In this document: piece after piece, positions 8,563 to 17,795 of the stretch | Position numbering within the stretch: the first letter of the stretch is position 1 | How the letters are laid out: each line of letters begins with the position of its first letter | Assembly: GCF_008704425.1 (NCBI RefSeq) | Contig: NZ_CP023696.1 | Coordinates: 3,582,501 to 3,646,500 of the forward strand | Length of the DNA stretch: 64,000 nt | Direction of reading: 5' to 3' | Source: Streptomyces fradiae ATCC 10745 = DSM 40063 | GTDB taxonomy: Bacteria; Actinomycetota; Actinomycetes; Streptomycetales; Streptomycetaceae | Position numbers and translations under genes: made by a program | The notes under the pieces: model-generated | Seen by the model: the letters and a program-made list of their open reading frames with translations, nothing else | Database searches by the model: none | Told to the model about the DNA's origin: nothing

Positions 8563-9420
8563 ATGTCTACTTCGCCTACTACCCCCCCTGCCCACGAGAC
8601 CGGTTCGGAGGACATGCCGAACCTGGACTTCGCGGGCACGACCCCCTACGAGGACTACGTCAAGGCCGACGTCCTCACCCACCTCCAGCACCCGCGCTCC
8701 GAAGACCCCGGAGAGATGGTCTTCCTGGTGACCACGCAGGTCATGGAGCTGTGGTTCACCGTCATCGTCCACGAGTGGGAGACCGCGAGCCGCGCGCTGC
8801 GCGAGGACCGGATCCCGGACGCGATGGCGGCCCTGCGCCGCTCGGCGCACGAGCTGGAGGCGCTCAACCACTCCTGGAACCCGATCGCCCGCCTCACCCC
8901 GGCGCAGTTCAACGCGTACCGCGCCGCGCTCGGCGAGGGCTCCGGCTTCCAGTCCGCGATGTACCGCCGCATGGAGTTCCTGCTGGGCGACAAGTCCGCG
9001 TCCATGCTGGTGCCGCACCGCGGCTCCCCCCGCGTCCACGCCGAGCTGGAGAAGGCGCTCGCCGAGCCCAGCCTGTACGACGAGGTGCTGCGGCTGCTGG
9101 CCCGCCGCGGGTTCGACGTGCCGCAGGAGGTCCTGGACCGCGACCTCACCCAACGGTACGAGCCGTCGCAGCGGATCGAGGAGGCCTGGGCGCAGCTGTA
9201 CGCCGACCCGGACGCCCACCGCGACCTGGTCGACCTGGGCGAGGCGCTGACGGACGTGGCCGAGCTGGTGTGGCGCTGGCGCAACGACCACCTGGTCGCC
9301 ACCCGCCGCGCGATGGGCTCCAAGGTCGGCACGGGCGGCTCCGCGGGCGTGGCCTGGCTGGAGAAGCGGGCCGGCAAGAACGTGTTCCCCGAGCTGTGGA
9401 CGGCGCGCAGCCATGTCTGA
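8563..9420 (+). CDS. kynA: Tryptophan 2,3-dioxygenase
   Basis: Haem-dependent oxidation of L-tryptophan to N-formylkynurenine, the first step of tryptophan breakdown. In 285 residues, the haem-ligand His243 lies in WRWRNDHLVATRRAMG, followed by the hallmark GSKVGTGGSAGVAWL; Arg120 (NAYRAALG) and the SGFQSAMYR segment form the substrate pocket. ATG 8563 is preferred over an in-frame TTG at 8548 because of GGAG about 7 bases upstream. Its last eight bases overlap kynU, indicating translational coupling. Confidence 0.95.
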   Translation: MSTSPTTPPAHETGSEDMPNLDFAGTTPYEDYVKADVLTHLQHPRSEDPGEMVFLVTTQVMELWFTVIVHEWETASRALREDRIPDAMAALRRSAHELEALNHSWNPIARLTPAQFNAYRAALGEGSGFQSAMYRRMEFLLGDKSASMLVPHRGSPRVHAELEKALAEPSLYDEVLRLLARRGFDVPQEVLDRDLTQRYEPSQRIEEAWAQLYADPDAHRDLVDLGEALTDVAELVWRWRNDHLVATRRAMGSKVGTGGSAGVAWLEKRAGKNVFPELWTARSHV

Positions 9421-10837
9421 GCTCCTGCACGACGAGACCGAGGGCGCCGGGACCGGGCGCGGCGGGACTGCCGCGGGCGCGGGCGCGGACGCCGAGACCC
9501 GGGTGCCCGGCGCGGCGGCCACCGAAGGCGTACCGGCCACCGAAGGCGCACCGGTCGCCGGGGACGGCGGGCTCGCGGCGCGGGCCGCCGCCCTGGACGC
9601 CGCCGACCCGCTGGCGAAGCGGCGCGAGCTGTTCGCCCTCGACGACGGCGCCGTCTACCTCGACGGCAACTCGCTCGGCGCCCTGCCCCGCCACGTACCC
9701 GCCCGGATGGCGCACGTCATCGCCCACGAGTGGGGCGAGCTGCGCATCCGCTCGTGGGGCGAGAGCGGCTGGTGGACGGCGCCGGAGCGGATCGGCGACC
9801 GGATCGCCCCGCTGGTCGGCGCGGCGCCCGGCCAGGTCGTGGTCGGCGACTCGACCAGCGTCAACGTCCTCAAGGCGCTGGTCGGAGCGGTCCGCCTGGC
9901 GGACGCGTACGCCGGCGAGGGCCGGGACGGGGGCGGGCCCGTCCGGGACGAGATCCTGGTGGACGCGACGACGTTCCCCACGGACGGCTACATCGCCGAG
10001 TCCGCCGCCCGGATGACCGGCCGCCGCCTGGTGCCGGTCGCGCCCGGAGACGTACCGGACGCCGTCGGCCCGCGCACGGCCGCCGTACTCGTCAACCACG
10101 TCGACTACCGCACCGGCCGCCTCCACGACCTGCCCGGCGTCACCGCCGCCGTGCGGGACGCGGGCGCCCTCGCGGTGTGGGACCTGTGCCACAGCGCGGG
10201 CGCACTCCCCGTCGACCTGGACGCGAACGGCGTCGACCTGGCCGTCGGCTGCACGTACAAGTACCTGAACGGCGGGCCCGGCGCCCCCGCGTTCCTGTAC
10301 GTCGCCGAACGCCACCAGGCGCGCTTCGACTCGCCGCTGCCCGGCTGGAACTCGCACGCGGACCCGTTCGCGATGACGCCCGGCTACGCGGCGGTGGACG
10401 GGGCGCGGCGCGGTCGCGTCGGTACGCCCGACATCCTGTCGATGCTGGCCCTGGAGTCGGCTCTCGACGTGTGGGACGGCGTCGCGGTGGGCGAGGTGCG
10501 GGCCAAGAGCCTCGCGCTGACGGACTTCTTCCTGGAGTGCGTCCGCGCGTACGTCCCCGAGGGGCGGCTCACCTGCCTCACCCCGGCCGCGCACGCGGAG
10601 CGCGGCAGCCAGGTCGCGCTCTCCTGCCCGGACGCGCCCGCCGTCATGGAACGGCTCATCGAGCGGGGCGTGGTCGGCGACCTGCGCCGCCCCGACGTGC
10701 TGCGGTTCGGCTTCACGCCGCTGTACGTCGGGTACGCCGACGCCGAGCGCGCCGCGCGCGTGCTGGCCGAGGTGTGCGCTGAGGTCGCGGCGGAGGGCTC
10801 CACGGAGCGCTCCACGGAGGTCTCCGCAGCGCGGTAG
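9413..10837 (+). CDS. kynU: Kynureninase
   Basis: PLP enzyme that cleaves kynurenine to anthranilate and alanine. Lys283 in GCTYKYLNGGPGAPAF is the PLP lysine and matches the kynureninase motif. Other landmarks are YLDGNSLG near residue 85, SVNVLKAL, and WDLCHSAGALPVDL with the PLP-ring aspartate. The first ~55 residues are a Gly/Ala/Thr-rich extension, so the true start might be internal, but the ATG overlapping the kynA stop by eight bases argues for coupling here. At 474 residues it is longer than the usual ~420. Confidence 0.94.
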   Translation: MSELLHDETEGAGTGRGGTAAGAGADAETRVPGAAATEGVPATEGAPVAGDGGLAARAAALDAADPLAKRRELFALDDGAVYLDGNSLGALPRHVPARMAHVIAHEWGELRIRSWGESGWWTAPERIGDRIAPLVGAAPGQVVVGDSTSVNVLKALVGAVRLADAYAGEGRDGGGPVRDEILVDATTFPTDGYIAESAARMTGRRLVPVAPGDVPDAVGPRTAAVLVNHVDYRTGRLHDLPGVTAAVRDAGALAVWDLCHSAGALPVDLDANGVDLAVGCTYKYLNGGPGAPAFLYVAERHQARFDSPLPGWNSHADPFAMTPGYAAVDGARRGRVGTPDILSMLALESALDVWDGVAVGEVRAKSLALTDFFLECVRAYVPEGRLTCLTPAAHAERGSQVALSCPDAPAVMERLIERGVVGDLRRPDVLRFGFTPLYVGYADAERAARVLAEVCAEVAAEGSTERSTEVSAAR

Positions 10838-10931
10838 CGCCGCCGTGGGGCCGGTCTGCGGGGGCCGTCGATGCTGATACGGTCCCCGCAGGTCAGGCCA
10901 ATTCGGCCCCGTCACCGAAAGGTTGAGCAGC

Positions 10932-11852
10932 ATGCCCGACCGCGCCGCTCGCGACGCCGCCGAGGAGGCGTCGGCCCTGTCGCACCCGCCCGTCGCGCCG
11001 GACTCCACCGCCTCATACGGCGAACACCCCGACCAGGTGGTGGACTTCTACGCGCCCCGCGACCGGGACGACCGGGTGCCGCTCGTCGTCGTCCTGCACG
11101 GCGGTGCCTGGCGGGCCCGCTACGACCGGGCGCACGTCTCGCCGTTCGCGGGCTTCCTCACCCGGCACGGCTTCGCCGTCGCCAGCGTCGAGTACCGGCG
11201 CGGCCCCGGTGACCCCCCGGGCGCCTCCGCGGCTTCCGGTGCTTCCGGCGCCTCGGGCGGCGGTACCGGTACCGAGGGGGCCGATCCGGTGGCGGGGCGG
11301 TGGCCCGAGACGTTCGACGACGTGGCGGCGGCGCTGGACGCGCTGCCCGCGCTGGCCGCCGCGCACCTGCCGCGGGCCGACCCCCGCCGCACGGTCGTCA
11401 CCGGCCACTCCGCCGGCGGGCACCTGGCGCTGTGGGCCGCCGCCCGGCACGTCCTGCCGGCCGGGTCGCCGTGGCGGCGGGCGGAGCCGCCCGAGCTGCG
11501 CGGCGTCGTCGCGCTCGCCCCGATCGCCCACTTCGGCAGCGCGGTCGAACTGGACGTGTGCGGCGGAGCCGTGACCCAGCTGCTGGGCGGGGAGGCGCTG
11601 TCCAAGGAGCGGGCCGCGTCGGCGGATCCCGCGCTGCTGCTGCCCACGGGGATCGCCACGACCGTCGTGCAGGGCCGCGCCGACACGGTCGTCCCGGCGG
11701 CGGTCGCCGAGGCGTACGTGGAGGCGGCGGCGCGGGCCGGCGAGATGGTGGGCCTGACCGTCCTCGACGACGTGGGGCACTTCCCCCTCATCGACCCGGC
11801 GGCCGACGCGTGCGCGGTGGTGGCGGAGGAGATCACCCAGCTCGCCTGGTGA
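10932..11852 (+). CDS. Alpha/beta hydrolase, probable kynurenine formamidase of the kyn operon
   Basis: A 306-residue esterase/lipase-type hydrolase. HGGAW at 56-60 forms the oxyanion hole, GHSAGG gives nucleophile Ser160, and DDVGHF near the C-terminus supplies the His. A Gly/Ala/Ser-rich loop (97-112) interrupts the fold. HGGxW plus GHSAGG is shared with arylformamidases. Its position 94 bases after kynU would supply the one missing step, N-formylkynurenine to kynurenine. The role is inferred from context, because carboxylesterases share these motifs. ATG 10932 is used; a TTG lies three codons upstream. Confidence 0.8.
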   Translation: MPDRAARDAAEEASALSHPPVAPDSTASYGEHPDQVVDFYAPRDRDDRVPLVVVLHGGAWRARYDRAHVSPFAGFLTRHGFAVASVEYRRGPGDPPGASAASGASGASGGGTGTEGADPVAGRWPETFDDVAAALDALPALAAAHLPRADPRRTVVTGHSAGGHLALWAAARHVLPAGSPWRRAEPPELRGVVALAPIAHFGSAVELDVCGGAVTQLLGGEALSKERAASADPALLLPTGIATTVVQGRADTVVPAAVAEAYVEAAARAGEMVGLTVLDDVGHFPLIDPAADACAVVAEEITQLAW

Positions 11853-12006
11853 CCGGCCGGCCTTCCGGGCCCGCCAGCGGCCGGGGCGGCGCCCCACCCC
11901 GTACCACGGTGGGCGCTCTCCCCCCTGCCGTAGTACTCAGGGGGGACCCCTCAATACCCTCTGCGGTCCGACGCCGGGCAGGGGACCGCCTGCGTACGGT
12001 GGCGGT

Positions 12007-13305
12007 GTGACGGACACGACGACGCAGCGCATCGACACGGGCGGCCGCACCCCCGAGCTCCACCACGCCGTGGGGATCCTCCAGGGGCTGCGGGCCGACC
12101 TCTTCCACGACGCCTTCGCCTACCGGCCCCTGGCCCCGATGGTCGCGGAGGGCCCCCTCACGCGGCGGCTGCCGTCGCGGATACGGCGGTACGCGGTCTG
12201 GGCCCCGCATGCCCTGGTCGCCGCGGCGGCGCTGCTCGTCTTCGTCGCCGGGTACGAGCGGTCGGCCTTCGCGCCGGTGGCGCTGGTCCCGGCGGTGGTC
12301 GTGCTGCTGACCCTGCTGAGGCCGGTGGCGGCCTTCTGGGCGTCGCTGGCGACCGCGGGGGTGTACGCGGTCTTCCTCGGGGGAGGGCTGATCTGGTCGC
12401 CGGCGGTGTTCCTGGCGCACCTGGTCGTGCTGGTGGTCGTCGCGGCACGGACCCGGCCGCGGGCGGCGGCGTGGATGTGGGTGCTGACCGCGGGGTACGG
12501 CATGGTGAGCGGGACGGTGCTGGCCGCGTACGACAGGGACACGACGGCGCAGCTCCTCTTCTTCGCGGCGCTCGCCCTGCTGGCCATCACCGTGTGGCAC
12601 GTGCGGCGGGACGCGCGCGAGGAGGTCACCGCCGAGCGGACCGTCACGGCGCAGGAGCGGTCGATGCGCACGCTGCTGGAGGAGCGCACCACCATCGCCC
12701 GCGAGCTGCACGACGTGGTCGCCCACCACATGTCGGTCGTCGCCATCCAGGCGGAGGCCGCGCCGTACCGGGTGGAGAACGCGCCGCCCGAGCTGGAGCA
12801 GGCCTTCGCGACGATACGGGAGAACGCGGTCGCGGCCCTGACCGAGCTGCGGCGGGTGCTGGGCGTGGTGCGGGCGGAGGACTACGAGGCGCCCGACGCC
12901 CCGCAGCCGACCCTCGCGGACCTGGACGGGCTCCTCGCCAATGTGCGCGACGCCGGGCTGGACGTGGAGAAGGCGGTGACCGGCGGGGTGCGGGAGCTGC
13001 CGCAGGGGGTGGAGCTGTCGGCGTACCGGATCGTGCAGGAGGCCCTGTCGAACGTGCTGCGGCACGCGCCGGGCGCGTCGGCCCGCGTCGAGATCGGCTA
13101 CGTGCTGGGCGGGCTGGGGCTGCGCGTGGTGAACGGGCCGCCGCGCGGCCTGGTCAAGCCGTCGCCGGGCGCCGGGCACGGCATCACGGGGATGCGGGAG
13201 CGGGTGGCGATGCTGGGCGGCGAGCTGACGGCGGCGGCGACCGGCGAAGGCGGTTACGAGGTGGCGGCGTTCATACCGGTGGCCAGGGACGAGGCGGCGG
13301 CGTGA
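12007..13305 (+). CDS. Sensor histidine kinase, NarL/DesK type
   Basis: 432 residues. Four to five hydrophobic helices occupy about 68-200 (AAALLVFVAGY, LVPAVVVLLTLL and following), with almost no extracytoplasmic loop, so it probably senses a membrane or intramembrane signal. The HisKA_3 helix carries phospho-accepting His235 in IARELHDVVAHHM. The ATPase domain has the N-box (VQEALSNVLRHA) and the G-box (GHGITGMRERVAML). The GTG start is 154 bases after the kyn operon. The stop overlaps the response regulator start by four bases (GTGA), a clear two-component pair. The signal is unknown. Confidence 0.92.
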   Translation: MTDTTTQRIDTGGRTPELHHAVGILQGLRADLFHDAFAYRPLAPMVAEGPLTRRLPSRIRRYAVWAPHALVAAAALLVFVAGYERSAFAPVALVPAVVVLLTLLRPVAAFWASLATAGVYAVFLGGGLIWSPAVFLAHLVVLVVVAARTRPRAAAWMWVLTAGYGMVSGTVLAAYDRDTTAQLLFFAALALLAITVWHVRRDAREEVTAERTVTAQERSMRTLLEERTTIARELHDVVAHHMSVVAIQAEAAPYRVENAPPELEQAFATIRENAVAALTELRRVLGVVRAEDYEAPDAPQPTLADLDGLLANVRDAGLDVEKAVTGGVRELPQGVELSAYRIVQEALSNVLRHAPGASARVEIGYVLGGLGLRVVNGPPRGLVKPSPGAGHGITGMRERVAMLGGELTAAATGEGGYEVAAFIPVARDEAAA

Positions 13306-13961
13306 CGATCCGCGTGCTGGTCGTCGACGACCAGGTGATGGTGCGGGAGGGCTTCTCCGTCCTGCTGAACGCGATGCCGGACATCGAGGTCGTCGGGGAG
13401 GCGGTGAACGGGCGGGAGGCGGTCCGCCAGGTCGCCGCGCTGCGCCCGGACGTGGTGCTGATGGACATCCGCATGCCGGAGATGAACGGCATCGACGCGA
13501 CGCGGGAGGTCGTCGCCGCGGACGGTGACGCGAAGGTGCTGGTGCTGACGACGTTCGACCTGGACGAGTACGTGTACCAGGCGCTGCGCGCCGGGGCGTC
13601 CGGGTTCCTGCTGAAGGACGCGTCGGCACGGCAGCTCGCGGACGGGGTGCGGATCGTCGCGTCGGGGGAGGCGCTGCTGGCGCCGACGGTGACGCGGCGG
13701 CTGATCACCGAGTTCGCCAAGCGGGCGGAGTCCCCGCGCATGGCGCCGCTGTCCCGGGTCGGGGAGCTGACGGAGCGGGAGACGGAGGTCCTGGTGCTGA
13801 TCGCGCAGGGTCTGTCGAACGCGGAGATCGCGGCGCACCTGGTGGTGGCGGAGTCGACGATCAAGACGCATGTGAGCCGGGTCCTGGTGAAGCTGGGCCT
13901 GCGCGACCGCACGCAGGCGGCCGTCTTCGCCTATGAGGCACGCCTCGTCACGCCCCGCTAG
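13302..13961 (+). CDS. LuxR/NarL-family response regulator
   Basis: 219 residues: a CheY-like receiver at 3-120, with acidic pocket Asp9-Asp10, phospho-acceptor Asp55 in VVLMDIRMPEMNG, and Lys105 in FLLKDAS. A NarL-type helix-turn-helix follows at about 153-212 (LTERETEVLVLIAQGLSNAEIAAHLVVAESTIKTHV). It is translationally coupled to the upstream kinase by GTGA. Targets are not visible, although the repeat-bearing promoter of the lipoprotein gene just downstream is an obvious place to test binding. Confidence 0.93.
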   Translation: MTIRVLVVDDQVMVREGFSVLLNAMPDIEVVGEAVNGREAVRQVAALRPDVVLMDIRMPEMNGIDATREVVAADGDAKVLVLTTFDLDEYVYQALRAGASGFLLKDASARQLADGVRIVASGEALLAPTVTRRLITEFAKRAESPRMAPLSRVGELTERETEVLVLIAQGLSNAEIAAHLVVAESTIKTHVSRVLVKLGLRDRTQAAVFAYEARLVTPR

Positions 13962-14020
13962 CGCCCTGCCCGTTCGGGTGCTTGACTCGCCGGGACGGGC
14001 GGGGGCGTCTCCGCCCGCGA

Positions 14021-14072
14021 CCTGATGTCTCGACCGGATGTCTCGACCGGATGTCTCGACCTGATGTCTCGA
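14021..14072 (+). repeat. Four 13-bp tandem repeats upstream of the lipoprotein gene
   Basis: Four contiguous copies of CC(T/G)GATGTCTCGA begin at 14021, 14034, 14047 and 14060; only the third base varies. An imperfect palindrome with ccggtcg / cgaccgg arms follows at about 14080-14100. The array lies in the promoter region of the lipoprotein gene starting at 14160, and 13-bp phasing is unlike typical operators, so it may be a protein-binding array or simply a slippage product. Confidence 0.75.
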
Positions 14073-14159
14073 CCAGGCGTCCGGTCGGACATCGCGACCG
14101 GCCACCGACGGGGGCACCGGGGTGGGGAATCGCGGTGGGGAATCGTGGGGGGGAAGAGG

Positions 14160-14744
14160 ATGAGCCGATTACGGGGTACGGCGCTCGTGGCCCTGGTGGG
14201 CGCGCTCGTGTGGACCACGGGGTGCGTGAGCACGGACGACGGTACGAGGAGGGGCGCGGCGGGGCCACCGTCCACCGGAGCCCCGGCCACCGGCCCGGCC
14301 ACAGGCGCCGGAGCCCCGGCCGGGGGCGCGGCCACGGGTCCGGCCACCGGTGCCGGGGCGGCTGGAGCCCCGGTCACGGGCGCCGCGCCGTCCGCCGCCC
14401 CGTCGCGGGGGCCCGTACCGCTGCCGGAACTCCAGCCCGGACACCGGCGGATCGCCTCGGCCGGGCCGGCACGGGGCGACGCGAGCCTGGGCCGGGTGAA
14501 GGTCGGCGCGGGCACCACGTGGGTCAACGTCAACTGCGCCGCCGACGGCGGTCCCAGTCCGCTCACCCTGGAGGTGGACGGCGTCGCGCGGTTCACCGTC
14601 ACGTGCGGCGGCACCGAGTCCGGCACGTACGCGAACCGGCTCGATCTGGGCACCGGCGGCGAGGGCCGCTTCCACGTCGACACGTCCGAGGCCGTCCGCT
14701 GGGCCGCCGACATCCAGGTCCCAGCGGAGGGACGGGCGGGGTAG
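14160..14744 (+). CDS. Small secreted or lipoprotein with TTA codon
   Basis: 194 residues. MSRLRGTALVALVGALVWTTGC is an N-terminal signal ending in Cys22; the lipobox is weak because the -3 position is Thr, so lipidation is probable but not certain. Residues 25-85 are low-complexity Ala/Gly/Thr/Pro. The C-terminal 100 residues are a small beta domain with two cysteines (VNVNCAADGG, FTVTCGGTESG) that could form a disulfide. Codon 4 (14169-14171) is TTA, so translation should need the bldA tRNA, which couples expression to development. The gene ends ten bases before the P450 gene, suggesting an operon. Function unknown. Confidence 0.82.
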   Translation: MSRLRGTALVALVGALVWTTGCVSTDDGTRRGAAGPPSTGAPATGPATGAGAPAGGAATGPATGAGAAGAPVTGAAPSAAPSRGPVPLPELQPGHRRIASAGPARGDASLGRVKVGAGTTWVNVNCAADGGPSPLTLEVDGVARFTVTCGGTESGTYANRLDLGTGGEGRFHVDTSEAVRWAADIQVPAEGRAG

Positions 14745-14754
14745 CGTCCGGTCC

Positions 14755-15978
14755 ATGGAGACGTTGTCCGACCCGTCGTCGCCCTTCGACCCGTCGTCGG
14801 CGCGGTTCGTCGCCGATCCGTACCCCGCGTACGCGGCGCTCCGGGAGGCCGGGCGGGTGCACTGGTTCGCGCCGACCGGGCAGTACCTGGTGCCGCACCA
14901 CGCGGACGTGTCGGCGCTGCTGCGGGACCGGCGGCTGGGGCGCACGTATCTGCACCGGTTCACGCACGAGGAGTTCGGGCGCACCCCGCCGCCCGCCGCG
15001 CTGGAGCCGTTCACCACGCTCGACGGCCACGGGCTGCTCGACCTGGAGGGGGTGGACCACACGCGGGTCAGGCGGCTGGTGGCGAAGGCGTTCACGCCCC
15101 GCACGGTCGAGCGGCTGGGGCCGTTCGTGCACCGGCTGGCGGACGAGCTGGTCGACGGCCTCGTCGCGGACGGCGGCGGCGATCTGCTCACCCGGGTCGC
15201 GGAGCCGCTGCCGGTCGCGGTGATCGCGCGGATGCTGGGTGTCCCGCCGGGCGACCGGCACCTGCTGCGGCCGTGGTCGGCGGCGATCTGCGGGATGTAC
15301 GAGCCGGCCCCGGACGAGGAGACCGCCCGCCGCGCGGTGGCCGCCTCCGTGGAGTTCTCCGCGTACCTGCGGGAGCTGATCGCCCGGCGGCGGGCGGAGC
15401 CGGGCGGCGACCTGGTGTCCGCGCTGATCGCCGCGCACGACGAGGGCGACCGGCTCACCGAGCAGGAGATGGTCTCCACCTGCGTCCTGCTGCTCAACGC
15501 CGGGCACGAGGCCACCGTGAACACGGCCGTCAACGGCTGGTGGACGCTGTTCCGGCATCCGGAGCAGCTCGCCGCGCTGCGCGCCGGCCGTGTACCGCTG
15601 CCGACGGCCGTGGAGGAGCTGCTGCGCTACGACACCCCGCTCCAGATGTTCACCCGGTGGGTGCTGGACGACATCGAGATCGGCGGGACGACCGTGGAGC
15701 GCGGGTCGCGGGTGGCGCTGCTGTTCGGGTCCGCGAACCGGGACCCGGCGCGGTTCGCGGACCCGGACCGCCTGGACCTGGGCCGTACGGACAACCCGCA
15801 CGTCGGCTTCGGGGCCGGCATCCACTACTGCCTGGGCGCGCCGCTGGCCCGGCTGGAGCTGACCGCCGTGTTCGGCGCGCTCCTGCGCCGGGCCCCGGGG
15901 CTGCGCCCGGCGGCCGAGCCGGAGTGGCGGCCCGGCTATGTGATCCGGGGCCTGAAGGAGCTGCCGGTCACGGTGTGA
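14755..15978 (+). CDS. Cytochrome P450
   Basis: A soluble bacterial P450 of 407 residues. The haem-binding loop is HVGFGAGIHYCLGAPLARLEL with the cysteine ligand at 359. The K-helix ExxR motif is EELLRYDTPLQ, and the I-helix is LLNAGHEATVNTAV, where His replaces the usual acidic residue of the AGxET oxygen-activation motif. That variant is common in CYP107-like and related enzymes and does not abolish activity. No ferredoxin gene is adjacent. Its closeness to the TTA-containing lipoprotein suggests co-expression; substrate cannot be inferred. Confidence 0.93.
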   Translation: METLSDPSSPFDPSSARFVADPYPAYAALREAGRVHWFAPTGQYLVPHHADVSALLRDRRLGRTYLHRFTHEEFGRTPPPAALEPFTTLDGHGLLDLEGVDHTRVRRLVAKAFTPRTVERLGPFVHRLADELVDGLVADGGGDLLTRVAEPLPVAVIARMLGVPPGDRHLLRPWSAAICGMYEPAPDEETARRAVAASVEFSAYLRELIARRRAEPGGDLVSALIAAHDEGDRLTEQEMVSTCVLLLNAGHEATVNTAVNGWWTLFRHPEQLAALRAGRVPLPTAVEELLRYDTPLQMFTRWVLDDIEIGGTTVERGSRVALLFGSANRDPARFADPDRLDLGRTDNPHVGFGAGIHYCLGAPLARLELTAVFGALLRRAPGLRPAAEPEWRPGYVIRGLKELPVTV

Positions 15979-16157
15979 GGAGGTCGCGGCGGCGCCCGGG
16001 GCGGCACGCGGCGCCGGCGGCGTTCACGCCGTCACGTACCCGGGTCACGTAACCGGGTCACGTACCCGCCGCGTACCGCCGCGTACCCACCACGCACCGG
16101 CGGCGCTCACGCGGTGAGGTGCGGGCAGGCGTCCGCGCGGTGGCGCACCGGCGGCGC
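15979..16157. repeat. Short direct repeats in the gap between P450 and ABC permease
   Basis: This convergent gap contains three copies of gggtcacgtA(C/A)CC near 16032-16068 and a duplicated block, accggcggcgctcacgcggtga, first near 16096 and again near 16148, where it runs into the end of the permease gene. The second copy includes the permease stop codon, so the gene tail seems to have been locally duplicated. No gene is seen. Confidence 0.6.
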
Positions 16158-17795
16158 TCACGCGGTGACGAGGTCGCGGCGGCGCAGTCCCGCCAGCCCC
16201 GCCGCGACCAGCAGCGCCGCGCCGGCCGTCAGCACCAGCACCGGCGGCCACTCCATGGCGGCGCCGGGCAGCTTCGGCAGGTGCCCGAACGGCGACAGGT
16301 TCAGCACGGCCTGCGGCAGGTCCAGCGCCGGGCCGATCCAGCCGACGGCGACGGCCAGCCCGGCCACGGCCCACGCGGCGACGGCCGCCTTCGGGACGGC
16401 GCCGTGCAGCAGCACCGCCACCGCGCCCAGCAGCCACACGGCGGGCAGCTGCACGGCCGCAGCGGCCAGGACGCCGCCGGGGTCCCGCCCGTACGACAGG
16501 TACATCCCCGTCCCGGCGGCGAGGAGCAGCAGGACCGACCCGGCGAACGCGATCACCAGGTGCCCGGCGGCCCAGCGCAGCCGCCCGACGGGCGCCGCGA
16601 GGAGCGGTTCGGCGCGCTGCGAGGTCTCCTCGCCGTGCAGCCGCAGCACCGACCCGACCGCGTACAGCGAGGCGACCATCCCGAACAGCCCGAGCAGCGC
16701 GCTCAGGAACGCGTCGCTGAGGGCCTGGGCGCCGCCCATCCGCTGGAAGATCTCCCGGGCCTGTGCGTTCTGCCCGACCAGGTCGGCGGCGCCCTCCACC
16801 ATCCCGCCGAAGACGGCCCCCGCGACGAGGAACCCGGCCGTCCACCCGGCGAGCCCGCCGCGCTGGAGCCGCCAGGCCAGGGCGCCCGCCGTCGCGAGCC
16901 GCCCCTCGGCGGGGCCGGGCCGGGCGGGCAGGAAGCTCATCCCGACATCGCGGCGGGAGGCCAGCTCGTACGCGGCGAGGCCCTGGAGCAGGACGGCGGC
17001 GACCGGCAGCAGCAGCACCCACCAGCGGTCACCGGCGAAGGCGCGGAGGTTCTCCGCCCAGCCGACCGGCGACAGCCAGGTCAGGAGCGACCCCCCGGCG
17101 GCGTCGCCCGCGTCGCCCGCCGCGCGCAGCGTGAACGCGGCGCCCAGCACCGCCGCCGTGAGGCCCTTCGCGAGCCGGGCGCTCTCCGTGAGCTGCGCGG
17201 CGACGGCCGCCGCGGTGGCGAAGACCATGCCGGTGAGGCCGACCGCGAGGCCCAGGGCGAGGGCGCCGCCCGCGCCCCGCCCGGCCAGCCCGGCGGTGAT
17301 GATCAGCGCCAGGGCGGTGTTGGCGACCAGTGCGGTGAGGAGTGCGGCGGTGAGCGGGGCCCGTCGCCCGACCACGGCGGCCGACAGCATCTCCTGGCGG
17401 CCGGTCTCCTCCTCCTCGCGGGTGTGCCGCACGACGACGATCAGGCTCATCACGGCCGCGAGGACGGCGGCGAACACCCCGAACCGCCAGGCGACCAGGG
17501 CGCCGACCGAGTCCCCGAACACCGGCCCGTACAGGGCCCGCAGCGAGCTGTTGGCGGTCATGGACGCGGCGAGGACGGCCCGGTCGGCGGCCGTCGGGTA
17601 GAGGGCGGCGATCGATCCGTTGCCGCTGACGACGAGGGTGCCGAGGACCAGGACCCACACGGGCAGCATCACCCGGTCGCGGCGCAGCGCGAGCCGCAGC
17701 AGCGCGCCCGTGCCGGCCAGGTGGCGCGGCCCGCCGGAGGCCCCGCCGCCTCCGGAGCGGCGCGCGGCGGCGTGTGCGGTGCCGGTGGCGCTCAT
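16158..17795 (-). CDS. ABC transporter permease (large antibiotic-export type)
   Basis: A 545-residue integral membrane protein with about twelve helices, arranged as two related halves separated near residue 290. It has Arg/Glu-rich cytoplasmic loops such as [20 protein letters not shown] and [24 protein letters not shown]; the matched E-T-(G/S)-(R/Q) motifs in both halves suggest internal duplication. The ATG overlaps the stop of the upstream ATPase (ATGA), so the two are coupled. This architecture matches the tetronasin/multidrug-type Streptomyces exporters, likely moving a hydrophobic compound outward. It is probably repressed by the divergent GbsR/MarR protein. Confidence 0.88.
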   Translation of the reverse strand: MSATGTAHAAARRSGGGGASGGPRHLAGTGALLRLALRRDRVMLPVWVLVLGTLVVSGNGSIAALYPTAADRAVLAASMTANSSLRALYGPVFGDSVGALVAWRFGVFAAVLAAVMSLIVVVRHTREEEETGRQEMLSAAVVGRRAPLTAALLTALVANTALALIITAGLAGRGAGGALALGLAVGLTGMVFATAAAVAAQLTESARLAKGLTAAVLGAAFTLRAAGDAGDAAGGSLLTWLSPVGWAENLRAFAGDRWWVLLLPVAAVLLQGLAAYELASRRDVGMSFLPARPGPAEGRLATAGALAWRLQRGGLAGWTAGFLVAGAVFGGMVEGAADLVGQNAQAREIFQRMGGAQALSDAFLSALLGLFGMVASLYAVGSVLRLHGEETSQRAEPLLAAPVGRLRWAAGHLVIAFAGSVLLLLAAGTGMYLSYGRDPGGVLAAAAVQLPAVWLLGAVAVLLHGAVPKAAVAAWAVAGLAVAVGWIGPALDLPQAVLNLSPFGHLPKLPGAAMEWPPVLVLTAGAALLVAAGLAGLRRRDLVTA

